Assembly: GCA_035505775.1 (NCBI GenBank)
Contig: DATJQN010000309.1
Span: forward strand, 1-17,034
DNA from: JAJXZP01 sp035505775
GTDB taxonomy: Bacteria > Spirochaetota > Spirochaetia > Treponematales > Rectinemataceae
Length of the DNA stretch: 17,034 nucleotides
Reading direction: 5' to 3'
Shown in pieces: positions 7,474 to 14,424 of this stretch. Under the pieces are notes generated by a model. The model ran no database searches and was not told the DNA's origin. It saw only the letters and a list, made by a program, of their open reading frames with translations. Every line of letters starts with the position of its first letter. Position 1 is the first letter of the stretch. The translations under genes and the position numbers were made by a program.

Positions 7474-8255
7474 GCTTTCTCGGGCTCTTTCAGTACGACT
7501 CTTAGGTATGTGCTCGAACGGGGGAAGTCGGGGAAGAGCTCCCCCCAGTTGCCGGTGCGCGTCGCGTGGGCAAGGCCTGCGGCGAGGAGAGCCAGATAGT
7601 CGCTGCGGCTGATCTGCTGGGCTCCGAGTCCGGCCAGATGATCAGTATATACTTGGGAATCAACGAGGGTGAAGCCCTCCTCATGGAGCCGCCACACCAG
7701 CGGTATGAAGGCCAGCTTCGAGGCGTCGGGTTCGAGGCTGAACATCGATTCCCCGAAAAAGAGGGAGCCCAGGGAGACTCCGTACAGTCCGCCGACCAGG
7801 CGGCCCTCGCGACGCAGCTCCACAGAATGGGCGTATCCGAGTCGGTGCAGCTCCCGGTAGGCGGCGATCATGTCGGCGGTGATCCAGGTGCCCCGCTGCC
7901 CGGGGCGTGAGACGGCCGAGCAGGAGCCGATCACCGAGGCAAAGTCGCGATCGAGGCTGAGTTCCAGCGGGTGATCAGCGACCGCGGACTTCCTCAGCAG
8001 CTTTCGCATCGTTGCACTGACATGGAGCTTCTCGGGGAAGAGGACAAAGCGGGGGTTCGGGCTCCACCAGAGTATGGGCTCGCCCTCCGAGTACCAGGGG
8101 AAGATACCTCGGCGGTAGGCCGAGAGGAGTAGGCCGGGAGACAGGTTCCCTCCGATGCAGAGCAGGCCTTCCTCGCTGGCCGTCTCGGTGTCGGGGAAGG
8201 GGTAGTCCATGCCCTGATCCAGGTATGGAAAGGGCGGGGGCTTTCGCGGACTCAT
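7470..8255 (-). CDS. aat: Leucyl/phenylalanyl-tRNA-protein transferase
   Basis: A 261-residue enzyme that moves Leu or Phe from aminoacyl-tRNA onto proteins starting with Arg or Lys, creating a primary N-degron recognised by ClpS. The family signature is clear: EGLLCIGGNLSPGLLLSAYRRGIFPWYSEGEPILWWSPNPR near residues 27-70, then SLGSLFFGESMFS and LVDSQVYTDHLAGLGAQQISRSDYLALL. The length is close to the usual 230-260. The ATG at 8255 is chosen because GGAGG (complement of 8264-8268) lies eight bases upstream. A longer frame to 8429 lies wholly inside the upstream gene. The start overlaps the stop of the PAP2 gene as ATGA, and the stop overlaps the radical SAM start in the same way, so all three look translationally coupled. 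Confidence 0.95.
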   Translation of the reverse strand: MSPRKPPPFPYLDQGMDYPFPDTETASEEGLLCIGGNLSPGLLLSAYRRGIFPWYSEGEPILWWSPNPRFVLFPEKLHVSATMRKLLRKSAVADHPLELSLDRDFASVIGSCSAVSRPGQRGTWITADMIAAYRELHRLGYAHSVELRREGRLVGGLYGVSLGSLFFGESMFSLEPDASKLAFIPLVWRLHEEGFTLVDSQVYTDHLAGLGAQQISRSDYLALLAAGLAHATRTGNWGELFPDFPRSSTYLRVVLKEPEKA

Positions 8256-9205
8256 ATCGAGGGCCTCCGGACCGGCCGGAGCGCCTCGAGGATGCGCGGA
8301 TAGGCCCGCCAGAGCAGGGGCTCGAGGATCAGGGTGGCCGCGAGGCCGCCGATGACGTCGGTGAAGTAGTGGGCGTAGAGGTAGATCGTCGAGCAGTCGA
8401 TGAGCACCATGCCCGGAAGATAGATCCACAGGAGCCGCCGGTCGGTCCGGAAGGCGAAGATCGTCATGAGCAGCGAGAAGGCGACGTGCGTGGAGGGGAA
8501 GGCGGCGCCGTACAGAGGCGTACTGCGAAAGATCCGCTGGAAGAAGCGCACGAAGAAGCCGCCCGAGAACTGGCCATAGGCGGTTTCTCTCAGGTCGGAG
8601 AACCAGTACTTGGGGCCCTCGACCCGGAAGAAAAGATAGAAGAGGAAGATCACCGCCATCATGGAGACGACGACGAACATGCAGCGTTCCGCATCCCGTC
8701 TCCGCCCGGACAGGAAGGGAATCCAGGGAGTCACCCCGAAGAATACGTAGTAGAGGAAGTAGGAGCCGAACATGGTCTCGTTGAAGGCAGGGAAACGGTC
8801 AAAGGCACGATGGAACCAGCGCGAGGGCTGGAAGCCGAAAAGCGTATAGTCGGCGTTGGCGATGACTGCGTCGAATGCCCGACCGCGGAAGAGCTCCACC
8901 GACAGGAGTATGCTCTCCTGGAAGAACAGCACGAGGAGGGCCTGGGGGAAGAAGAGCCGGACGAAGGCGAGCGCCGAAGGCGCTTCTTCGGGGACAAAGG
9001 GAAACAGCAGCGACAGCGCGGCCACCGCAAGGAAGGCCGCGCCCACGAGGTAGCCCCGGGCAAGTCCCTGCGGGCCTGCCGGACCGGTGTCGGGGAAGGC
9101 AAAGGAAAGCAGCGCGAAGATCGCAGCCAGAAGGGCCACGATGAAATCCTGGGGCAGGGGACGGTAGCGGGGCCTTGCGAGGCCGAGCTGGAGCTGCGAA
9201 TCCAT
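8252..9205 (-). CDS. PAP2-superfamily integral membrane protein
   Basis: A 317-residue protein with at least six hydrophobic segments (for example FIVALLAAIFALLSFAF, YLVGAAFLAVAALSLLF, FGSYFLYYVFFGVTPWIPFL, MFVVVSMMAVIFLFYLFF). The C-terminal half carries PAP2 acid-phosphatase-like motifs: PSTH at residues 237-240, in place of the usual PSGH, and HYFTD with His279 and Asp283 matching the HxxxD element. The KxxxxxxRP motif is not obvious, though GPKYW around residue 200 may take its place, as in Aur1/inositol-phosphotransferase-like members. It would act on a lipid phosphate or transfer a phospho-headgroup at the membrane; the substrate is unknown. It starts 29 bases after the clpA stop with only a weak ribosome site and ends overlapping aat, placing it in the middle of the N-degron gene run. 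Confidence 0.8.
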   Translation of the reverse strand: MDSQLQLGLARPRYRPLPQDFIVALLAAIFALLSFAFPDTGPAGPQGLARGYLVGAAFLAVAALSLLFPFVPEEAPSALAFVRLFFPQALLVLFFQESILLSVELFRGRAFDAVIANADYTLFGFQPSRWFHRAFDRFPAFNETMFGSYFLYYVFFGVTPWIPFLSGRRRDAERCMFVVVSMMAVIFLFYLFFRVEGPKYWFSDLRETAYGQFSGGFFVRFFQRIFRSTPLYGAAFPSTHVAFSLLMTIFAFRTDRRLLWIYLPGMVLIDCSTIYLYAHYFTDVIGGLAATLILEPLLWRAYPRILEALRPVRRPSI

Positions 9206-9234
9206 AGGTCCCGAAGCGGCGGCCCGGGCGCGGC

Positions 9235-11679
9235 TCAGCCGACGACGATATGCACGTCGCCGTCCTTCACGTCGGCTACGGCTTTTCCACCCTCCGCCAG
9301 GCGGCCGAAGAGAACCTCGTCCACGAAGAAGGTCTTGATCTTCTCCTCGACCAGGCGGCCGATGTTCCGCGCCCCGAACTCCCGCGAATAGCCCTTCTCC
9401 GCCAGATACTTGATCAGGGCGTCGGTGGTCTCGAGCTCAACCTTCTTCTCCGCGAGCTGGACCCGGAAATCGTCGATGGCCTTGACCACGATGCGCTCGA
9501 TGATCGGCGGCGGCAGGTTCTCGAACTTCACGACCGCGTCCAGTCGGTTGCGGAACTCCGGGGTGAAGGCGCGCTCCACGGCCTCGTTGAGCGCCGACTC
9601 GGTGATCTCGCGCTCCCCGAAGCCTATGAGGCTCTTGCCGAGCTCGCGCGCCCCCGCGTTGCTCGTCATGATCAGGATCACGTTGCGGAAATCGGCCTTG
9701 CGTCCCTGGTTGTCCGTCAGCGTGGCGTAGTCCATGATCTGCAGGAGGATGTTGTAGACATCGGGATGCGCCTTCTCGATCTCGTCGAGGAGGACCACCG
9801 CGTGCGGCGTCTTGCGGATGGCGTCGGTCAGGAGACCGCCCTCCTCGTAGCCGACATAGCCGGGCGGCGAGCCGATGAGCCGGCTGACCGTATGCTTCTC
9901 CTGGTACTCCGACATGTCGAAGCGATGGAGCGACACGCCCATGTGCTTGGCGAGCTGGCGGGCCAGCTCCGTTTTGCCCACTCCCGTGGGGCCCACGAAG
10001 AGGAAATTGGCCACCGGCTTGTCCGGGGAGCGGAAGCCCGCTCGGCTTCGCTTGACTGCGCGCACGACCGCCTCGAGGGCGGCGTCCTGCCCGAATACCT
10101 CCCCCTTGAGGGAGCCTTCCAGGGAGGCGAGCTTGTCCTTTTCCGTCATCGAGACCGAGCGCTCGGGAATGCGGGCGATCTTGGCGACCACGGTCTCGAT
10201 CTCGCGGGCGGTGATGTCGAGGATCTCGGTCTCGTTGTCAGGAGCGGGCGCCGCGGCCGCCGTCGCGGCCTTGCCCACGGTGACTGCATCGGCCAAGGCC
10301 ACCGCTACGCCCCCCTCGATGTCGAAGCCGGCATCGATTTCCTCGGGATCGTGCTCGCTCTCATCCTTTTCCGGTTTGGCCTCATCGGCCTTTTTCTTGT
10401 CCGCGGCGCGGATCTTGTAGTCGTTCATGCGGGCCCAGGCTCCGGCCTCGTCGATGACGTCGATGGCCTTGTCGGGCAGTCTGCGTTCGGTGATGTACTG
10501 GGCCGAGAGACGCACGGCGAGCTCCAGGCCTTCGTCCGAGTACCGGACCTTGTGGTACTCCTCGTACTTGGAGCGCAGGCCCTTCAGAATCTCCACCGCC
10601 TCGCCCTGGCTGGGCTCCACGATGTCGATCTTCTGGAAGCGTCGGGAGAGGGCGCGGTCCTTCTCGAAGTACTTGTTGTACTCGTCGTAGGTGGTCGAGC
10701 CGATGCAGCGAAGCTTGCCGGAGGTGAGTGCGGGCTTGAGGAGATTGGATGCGTCCAGTGAGCCGCCGGACACCGCCCCGGCCCCGACGATCGTGTGAAT
10801 CTCGTCTATGAAGAGGATGCAGCGATCGCGCTTGAGCAGCTCGTCCACGACCCGCTTCACGCGCTCTTCGAAGTCGCCGCGGAACTTGGTGCCGGCCAGC
10901 AACGCCCCCATGTCGAGGGCGAAGATCGTGTACTCCCGCAGGCGGGGCGGCACGTCCCCCGAAACGATGCGCTGGGCGAGGCCCTCGGTGATCGCGGTCT
11001 TGCCCACGCCCGCGTCGCCGACATGGATGGGATTGTTCTTGAGGCGGCGGCAGAGCACCTGGACCGTCCGCTCGATCTCCGCCTCGCGGCCGATGACCGG
11101 CTCCAGCTTGCCCTCGCGGGCGGCCTTGGTGAGATCGGAGGCGAAGCGCTCGAGGGGGCTGACCCTGCTCGAGGGTCGAGGCTTGCGGGCGTCCTGATCC
11201 TCGTGGCCCTCCTCGTCCTCCTCCTCCTCTTCATCCTCTTCGAAGGCTTCTCCGTCACCGCCCTCGCCGTGGGAGATGACTTCGAGCAGCTGCAGGCGCT
11301 TCACGCCCGATTTGCGCAGATAATACGCGGAGTAATTGCGCTCCTCGTCATACAGCGACACCAGGACGTCCGCGACCTCGACTTCCTCCTTGCCGGCCGC
11401 CTGCGACTGGAGCACCGCCCGCTCGATGACACTCTGGAAACCCGCCGTCTGGACGGGCTCGGCGTTCTTCACCTGCGGGATCTTCTGCTCGAAGTAGGCC
11501 TCCATGCCCCTCCGCAGCTGCTCCACGTCCGCCTCGCAGGCGCGGAGGATGGAGCTCACCTGCTCGAAGGAGAGCGCCGCGTAGAGGATGTGCTCCGGCG
11601 TGAGATACTCGTGATTGCGGAGCTTCGCCTCATTGTATGCGGCATTGAATATGGCCTGGACTTCCTGGCTGACCTTCAT
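9235..11679 (-). CDS. clpA: ClpA, AAA+ unfoldase of the ClpAP protease
   Basis: An 814-residue ATP-driven unfoldase that feeds substrates, including ClpS-delivered N-degron proteins, into ClpP. It has a Clp N-domain (about 1-140), an acidic linker (142-163), and a first AAA+ module with Walker A GDAGVGKT at 221-228 and Walker B ILFIDEIH. A second AAA+ module has Walker A GPTGVGKT at 563-570 and Walker B VVLLDEIEKAHP. An IGF tripeptide at 685-687 matches the ClpP-docking loop, so this is a ClpP partner rather than a ClpB disaggregase. Between the modules, about 419-490 is an extra Ala/Lys/Glu-rich stretch absent from E. coli ClpA (758 aa). The ATG at 11679 follows the clpS stop by five bases; an upstream in-frame ATG at 11706 would overlap clpS. 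A GAAGG lies about 10 bases before the chosen start. Confidence 0.96.
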   Translation of the reverse strand: MKVSQEVQAIFNAAYNEAKLRNHEYLTPEHILYAALSFEQVSSILRACEADVEQLRRGMEAYFEQKIPQVKNAEPVQTAGFQSVIERAVLQSQAAGKEEVEVADVLVSLYDEERNYSAYYLRKSGVKRLQLLEVISHGEGGDGEAFEEDEEEEEDEEGHEDQDARKPRPSSRVSPLERFASDLTKAAREGKLEPVIGREAEIERTVQVLCRRLKNNPIHVGDAGVGKTAITEGLAQRIVSGDVPPRLREYTIFALDMGALLAGTKFRGDFEERVKRVVDELLKRDRCILFIDEIHTIVGAGAVSGGSLDASNLLKPALTSGKLRCIGSTTYDEYNKYFEKDRALSRRFQKIDIVEPSQGEAVEILKGLRSKYEEYHKVRYSDEGLELAVRLSAQYITERRLPDKAIDVIDEAGAWARMNDYKIRAADKKKADEAKPEKDESEHDPEEIDAGFDIEGGVAVALADAVTVGKAATAAAAPAPDNETEILDITAREIETVVAKIARIPERSVSMTEKDKLASLEGSLKGEVFGQDAALEAVVRAVKRSRAGFRSPDKPVANFLFVGPTGVGKTELARQLAKHMGVSLHRFDMSEYQEKHTVSRLIGSPPGYVGYEEGGLLTDAIRKTPHAVVLLDEIEKAHPDVYNILLQIMDYATLTDNQGRKADFRNVILIMTSNAGARELGKSLIGFGEREITESALNEAVERAFTPEFRNRLDAVVKFENLPPPIIERIVVKAIDDFRVQLAEKKVELETTDALIKYLAEKGYSREFGARNIGRLVEEKIKTFFVDEVLFGRLAEGGKAVADVKDGDVHIVVG

Positions 11680-11684
11680 ACGTG

Positions 11685-11996
11685 CTACGCCTTCTCCATG
11701 GTGCATTTCAGGGGGAAGCCGTTCTGCTTCGCCAACTGATGCACCTGATTGATCTTCGTCACGGCGATGTCATAACTGTAGACGCCAACAGTGCCCTTTC
11801 CCTTCCGGTGCACATCGAGCATGATTCTCGTCGCCTCCGGAATGGGCTTGTGGAACACCGTCATCAACACCGAGACGACGAACTCCATGGTGGTGAAATC
11901 GTCGTTGAGGAGTACGACCCGGTACTCGTCAGGCTCCTTGAGCTCCTCTTCGGTACGGGTAAGTACTGCTCCCTCAAGTTCCGAGTTGTCCGCCAT
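11685..11996 (-). CDS. clpS: ClpS, N-degron adaptor for ClpA
   Basis: A 103-residue adaptor that binds proteins with N-terminal Leu, Phe, Tyr or Trp and hands them to ClpA. The binding pocket residues are present: Asn31-Asp32-Asp33 (LLNDDFTTMEF), the gatekeeper-position Met37, and His63 (MLDVHRKGKG). The C-terminal PLKCTMEKA matches the family's usual LCTLEKA ending. The N-terminal tail (about 22 residues) is acidic and flexible, as required for delivery to ClpA. The ATG at 11996 has only a weak ribosome site. An in-frame GTG at 12059 would add 21 residues but would place the likely promoter inside the gene, so 11996 is preferred. It heads the run clpS, clpA, PAP2, aat, radical SAM. Confidence 0.95.
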   Translation of the reverse strand: MADNSELEGAVLTRTEEELKEPDEYRVVLLNDDFTTMEFVVSVLMTVFHKPIPEATRIMLDVHRKGKGTVGVYSYDIAVTKINQVHQLAKQNGFPLKCTMEKA

Positions 11997-12012
11997 GGCC
12001 GTTTCTACCGTA

Positions 12013-12041
12013 AAAATAGCGACTGGGCCATGCAAAAACAA
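12013..12041 (-). promoter_or_regulatory. Candidate promoter for the clpS operon
   Basis: On the minus strand TTGTTT (complement of 12036-12041) and TATTTT (complement of 12013-12018) are spaced by exactly 17 bases, with three of six and four of six consensus matches. The predicted transcript would start near 12006, giving clpS a leader of only about ten bases, which fits its poor ribosome site. Confidence 0.4.
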
Positions 12042-12077
12042 GTAGCGAACGGCCTGCACCGGCGGAACAGCCAGCTC

Positions 12078-12107
12078 TTGACATCGTTCTCCCGATATAG
12101 TGATACT
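12078..12107 (+). promoter_or_regulatory. Sigma70-type promoter of the thrS T-box transcript
   Basis: A perfect TTGACA (12078-12083) is followed after 18 bases by GATACT (12102-12107; four of six). Transcription would begin near 12114, just before the T-box stem I. A TATAGT at 12096-12101 is a better -10 sequence, but its 12-base spacing is too short. This promoter is back to back with the clpS promoter, about 40 bases away. Confidence 0.6.
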
Positions 12108-12365
12108 TTCCCCGAAGGCTGCGATGGAGACGAGTAGCCGGACACCCCGTCACAGGGAGGGCGCGGAGGAGACCTCGGGTCGCTTCCGCGACGCGATGGC
12201 AAGCGGCCAAGCCGGCACCATGGCCTGGCGCGGCGCAACGCCTCGCGAGGGTTCGTGATTGAGAGACCCCCCGGCGGAGGAACGGTGAAAACCACTCCGG
12301 AGCCGCCCGGATGAAAGCAGCGTCTGTCCGGCTGGCCGGAAGTCGCTGCAGGTAGTTCGGGCCGG

Positions 12366-12398
12366 CGCCGCGGCGCGCCCACGGGCAGCGCCGCGGCG
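12366..12398 (+). other. Very stable GC hairpin inside the T-box leader
   Basis: CGCCGCGGCGC (12366-12376) pairs perfectly with GCGCCGCGGCG (12388-12398), with an inner GCCC/GGGC stem and a single bulged A. It lies between stem I and the antiterminator, where stem II or III elements normally sit. The strand is also nearly self-repeating, since each arm contains the same 10-base palindrome. Confidence 0.6.
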
Positions 12399-12520
12399 AC
12401 ACTTCCCGGTCGTCCGGCTGCGTCGCAGTAGCGACCACGAAGTGACTGCCGTCCGTCAAGCGGCGAAGAGCGCGGTTCCCGTCATGGGGGACCGAAGTAA
12501 GGTGGTACCGCGGATTCTCC

Positions 12521-12605
12521 AAGGCTTCCTTGGGAGTTCGTCCTTACGCGAAGGCGGGGCCTTTCCGGCGTAGAGGATGATTCCCCGGGGAGCCTTTCCT
12601 TTTTT
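12521..12605 (+). terminator. T-box attenuator terminator, alternative to the antiterminator
   Basis: AAGGCTTCCT (12521-12530) can pair with GGGGAGCCTT (12587-12596), and inside it TCGTCCTTACGC (12538-12549) can pair with GCGTAGAGGATGA (12568-12580) with one bulged G. This takes up the CCTTAC that the antiterminator needs. A run of six T (12600-12605) follows. The two folds are mutually exclusive, as expected for transcription attenuation. Confidence 0.65.
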
Positions 12606-12629
12606 GCGCCGGCCCTTCGGGGCGGGCGC
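12606..12629 (+). other. TTCG-capped hairpin downstream of the attenuator
   Basis: GCGCCGGCCC (12606-12615) and GGGCGGGCGC (12620-12629) pair at nine of ten positions around a TTCG tetraloop, starting at the first base after the attenuator U-run. It has no T-run of its own. It lies in the part of the 5' leader present only in read-through thrS mRNA, so it might stabilise that mRNA. Confidence 0.5.
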
Positions 12630-12685
12630 CTTCGCCCGAGCGCTTTCGGGATCGACGCCGGAAGCGCGGCGAGAAGGAGTACCCT

Positions 12686-14419
12686 ATGGCTAGCGACGTC
12701 GAGCTCATCCGTCATTCGGCCGCACACGTGATGGCCGAGGCCGTCCTCAAGCTCTATCCGGGCACGAAGCTGGGCATCGGCCCGGCGATCGACGACGGCT
12801 TCTACTACGACTTCGCGCTGCCCTCGCCCATCCAGAGCGAGGACCTGGGCGCGATCGAAAAAGAGATGCGCCGCATCATCGCGACGGGCGCGCAGTTCGT
12901 GAGGCGCGAGATCTCCAAGGAGGAGGCGAGAAAGCTCTTCGCCGACCAGCCCTTCAAGGTGGAGCTGATCGAGGGGCTGGAGGACGGCAGCATCTCGACC
13001 TACGAGCAGGACGGCTTTGTCGATCTGTGCCGGGGCCCGCACGTGCAGACCACACGCGAGATCCGGCCCGACGCCTTCAAGCTGCGCAGCATAGCGGGGG
13101 CCTACTGGCGCGGCGACGAGAAGCGCCCGATGCTCACCCGCATCTACGCCCTGGCCTTCGCGAGCAAGGCCGATCTCGAGGCCCACCTCAAGATGCTCGA
13201 GGAGGCCGAGCGGCGCGATCACCGCAAGCTGGGCCGGGAGCTCGATCTTTTCTCCACCCACGAGGAGGCCGGTCCCGGACTGGTGTACTGGCATCCCAAC
13301 GGCGGCCGCTTCCGCGTCGAGCTGGAGAACTGGTGGCGCGAGGAGCACTACAGGAACGGCTACGACATTCTCTTCACTCCGCACATCGGCAAGGCCTGGC
13401 TCTGGGAGACCTCCGGCCACCTCGGCTTCTACAAGGGCAACATGTACTCGCCCATGAAGATCGACGAGAACGACTACTACGCCAAGCCGATGAACTGCCC
13501 CTTCCACATCATGATCTACAAGAGCCGGGTCCGCTCCTACCGCGACCTGCCGCTGCGCTGGGCCGAGCTCGGCACCGTCTACCGCTACGAGCGCTCGGGA
13601 GTCCTCCACGGCCTCATGCGGGTCCGGGGCTTCACCCAGGACGACGCCCACATCATCTGCACGCCCGAGCAGATCCAGGACGAGGTTGTGGAGGTGCTGC
13701 GCTTCAGCCTTCACATGTGGCGGACCCTCGGCTTCAAGGACATCAAGGCCTACCTCGCCACCAAGCCCACGGAGGGCGCGATCGGCGAGGATTCCCGCTG
13801 GGAGACCGCGATCGGCCTGCTCAAGCAGGGTATCGAGAAGGAAGGACTGCCCTACGAGATCGACGAGGGAGGCGGCGCCTTCTACGGTCCCAAGATCGAT
13901 CTCAAGATCAAGGACGCGATCGGCCGCGAGTGGCAGATGACCACCATCCAGTTCGACTGGAACGAGCCCGCCCGCTTCGACATGACCTATGTGGACAAGG
14001 ACGGCCAGCAGAAGCAGCCCTACATGGTGCACCGCGCCCTGCTCGGCTCGCTCGAGCGCTTCTTTGGCGTGTTCATCGAACACTACGCCGGGGCATTCCC
14101 CGTCTGGCTCTGTCCGGTACAGGCCGTGGTCATACCCGTCGCCCCGGCCTTTGACGAGTACGCGGCCACGGTGGTCGCCGAGCTCAGACTCTCCGGCATC
14201 CGTGCGGAGGCGATGCTCTCCGACGAGCGCATGAACGCCAAGATCCGAGACGCGCAGAACCGCAAGATTCCCTACATGCTTGTCGTGGGTCAGAAGGAGG
14301 CGGACGGCGCGGCGGTCTCGGTGCGGCATCTGAGCGGCACGCAAGAGAACGGGATTCCGCTGGCCGACTTCAAGAGCAGGGTGCTCGACAAGATCGCGAC
14401 CAAGGCGATCGAGGCCTAG
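12686..14419 (+). CDS. thrS: Threonyl-tRNA synthetase lacking the TGS domain
   Basis: A 577-residue class II synthetase that charges tRNA-Thr and edits Ser-tRNA-Thr. The editing site is intact: His10 and His14 (RHSAAH), Cys115 and His119 (DLCRGPH). The catalytic zinc ligands are Cys271 (MNCPFH), His322 (DDAH) and His449 (MVHRA), spaced as in the E. coli enzyme (51 and 127 apart, against 51 and 126). SLHGLMRVRGFTQDDAH-like and GAFYGPKIDL segments and a C-terminal anticodon-binding domain (PVWLCPVQ to VLDKIA) complete it. Compared with E. coli, numbering is offset by 63 residues, which equals the missing N-terminal TGS domain. A strong AGAAGGAG at 12672-12679 lies six bases before the ATG and supports this short start. 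The gene is under T-box control and followed after five bases by a DUF1361 gene. Confidence 0.97.
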   Translation: MASDVELIRHSAAHVMAEAVLKLYPGTKLGIGPAIDDGFYYDFALPSPIQSEDLGAIEKEMRRIIATGAQFVRREISKEEARKLFADQPFKVELIEGLEDGSISTYEQDGFVDLCRGPHVQTTREIRPDAFKLRSIAGAYWRGDEKRPMLTRIYALAFASKADLEAHLKMLEEAERRDHRKLGRELDLFSTHEEAGPGLVYWHPNGGRFRVELENWWREEHYRNGYDILFTPHIGKAWLWETSGHLGFYKGNMYSPMKIDENDYYAKPMNCPFHIMIYKSRVRSYRDLPLRWAELGTVYRYERSGVLHGLMRVRGFTQDDAHIICTPEQIQDEVVEVLRFSLHMWRTLGFKDIKAYLATKPTEGAIGEDSRWETAIGLLKQGIEKEGLPYEIDEGGGAFYGPKIDLKIKDAIGREWQMTTIQFDWNEPARFDMTYVDKDGQQKQPYMVHRALLGSLERFFGVFIEHYAGAFPVWLCPVQAVVIPVAPAFDEYAATVVAELRLSGIRAEAMLSDERMNAKIRDAQNRKIPYMLVVGQKEADGAAVSVRHLSGTQENGIPLADFKSRVLDKIATKAIEA

Positions 14420-14424
14420 GACCC

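Larger units (their letters stand above)
12114..12605 (+). ncRNA. T-box riboswitch, threonine (tRNA-Thr), thrS leader
   Basis: This is the 5' leader of thrS, which reads tRNA-Thr charging. Stem I has the S-turn AGTA at 12133-12136 facing GAAA at 12287-12290, immediately followed by the specifier ACC (Thr) at 12291-12293. The loop is closed below by GGAG (12126-12129) with CTCC (12295-12298) and above by GCCG (12137-12140) with CGGT (12283-12286). The T-box motif GGTGGTACCGCGG lies at 12501-12513. GTAAGG (12497-12502) pairs with CCTTAC (12542-12547) to form the antiterminator, and TGGT can pair with a tRNA ACCA end. Uncharged tRNA-Thr should favour read-through into thrS. The start is set from the predicted promoter; the end is the U-run of the attenuator. 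Confidence 0.93.

Noticed and set aside
5956..7599. Long plus-strand open frame opposite the radical SAM gene and the end of aat
   Set aside because: It spans two convincing minus-strand genes and their ATGA junction, has no family motif, and reads like a low-complexity reverse translation.
9250..11739. Two long plus-strand open frames opposite clpA (9250-10761 and 10795-11739)
   Set aside because: clpA is certain from Walker and ClpP-docking motifs; these are antisense shadows rich in Leu, Arg and Asp.
11997..12059. Longer GTG-started form of ClpS
   Set aside because: The added residues (QAVRYLFLHGP...) are not ClpS-like, and the predicted promoter would fall inside them.
12606..12629. Second terminator in the thrS leader
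   Set aside because: The hairpin follows the U-run instead of preceding one, and no T-run comes after it.
12482..14344. A 620-codon minus-strand open frame opposite thrS
   Set aside because: It is a shadow frame created by strong GC bias at third codon positions; thrS on the other strand has full motifs, and the translated shadow has no recognisable domain.
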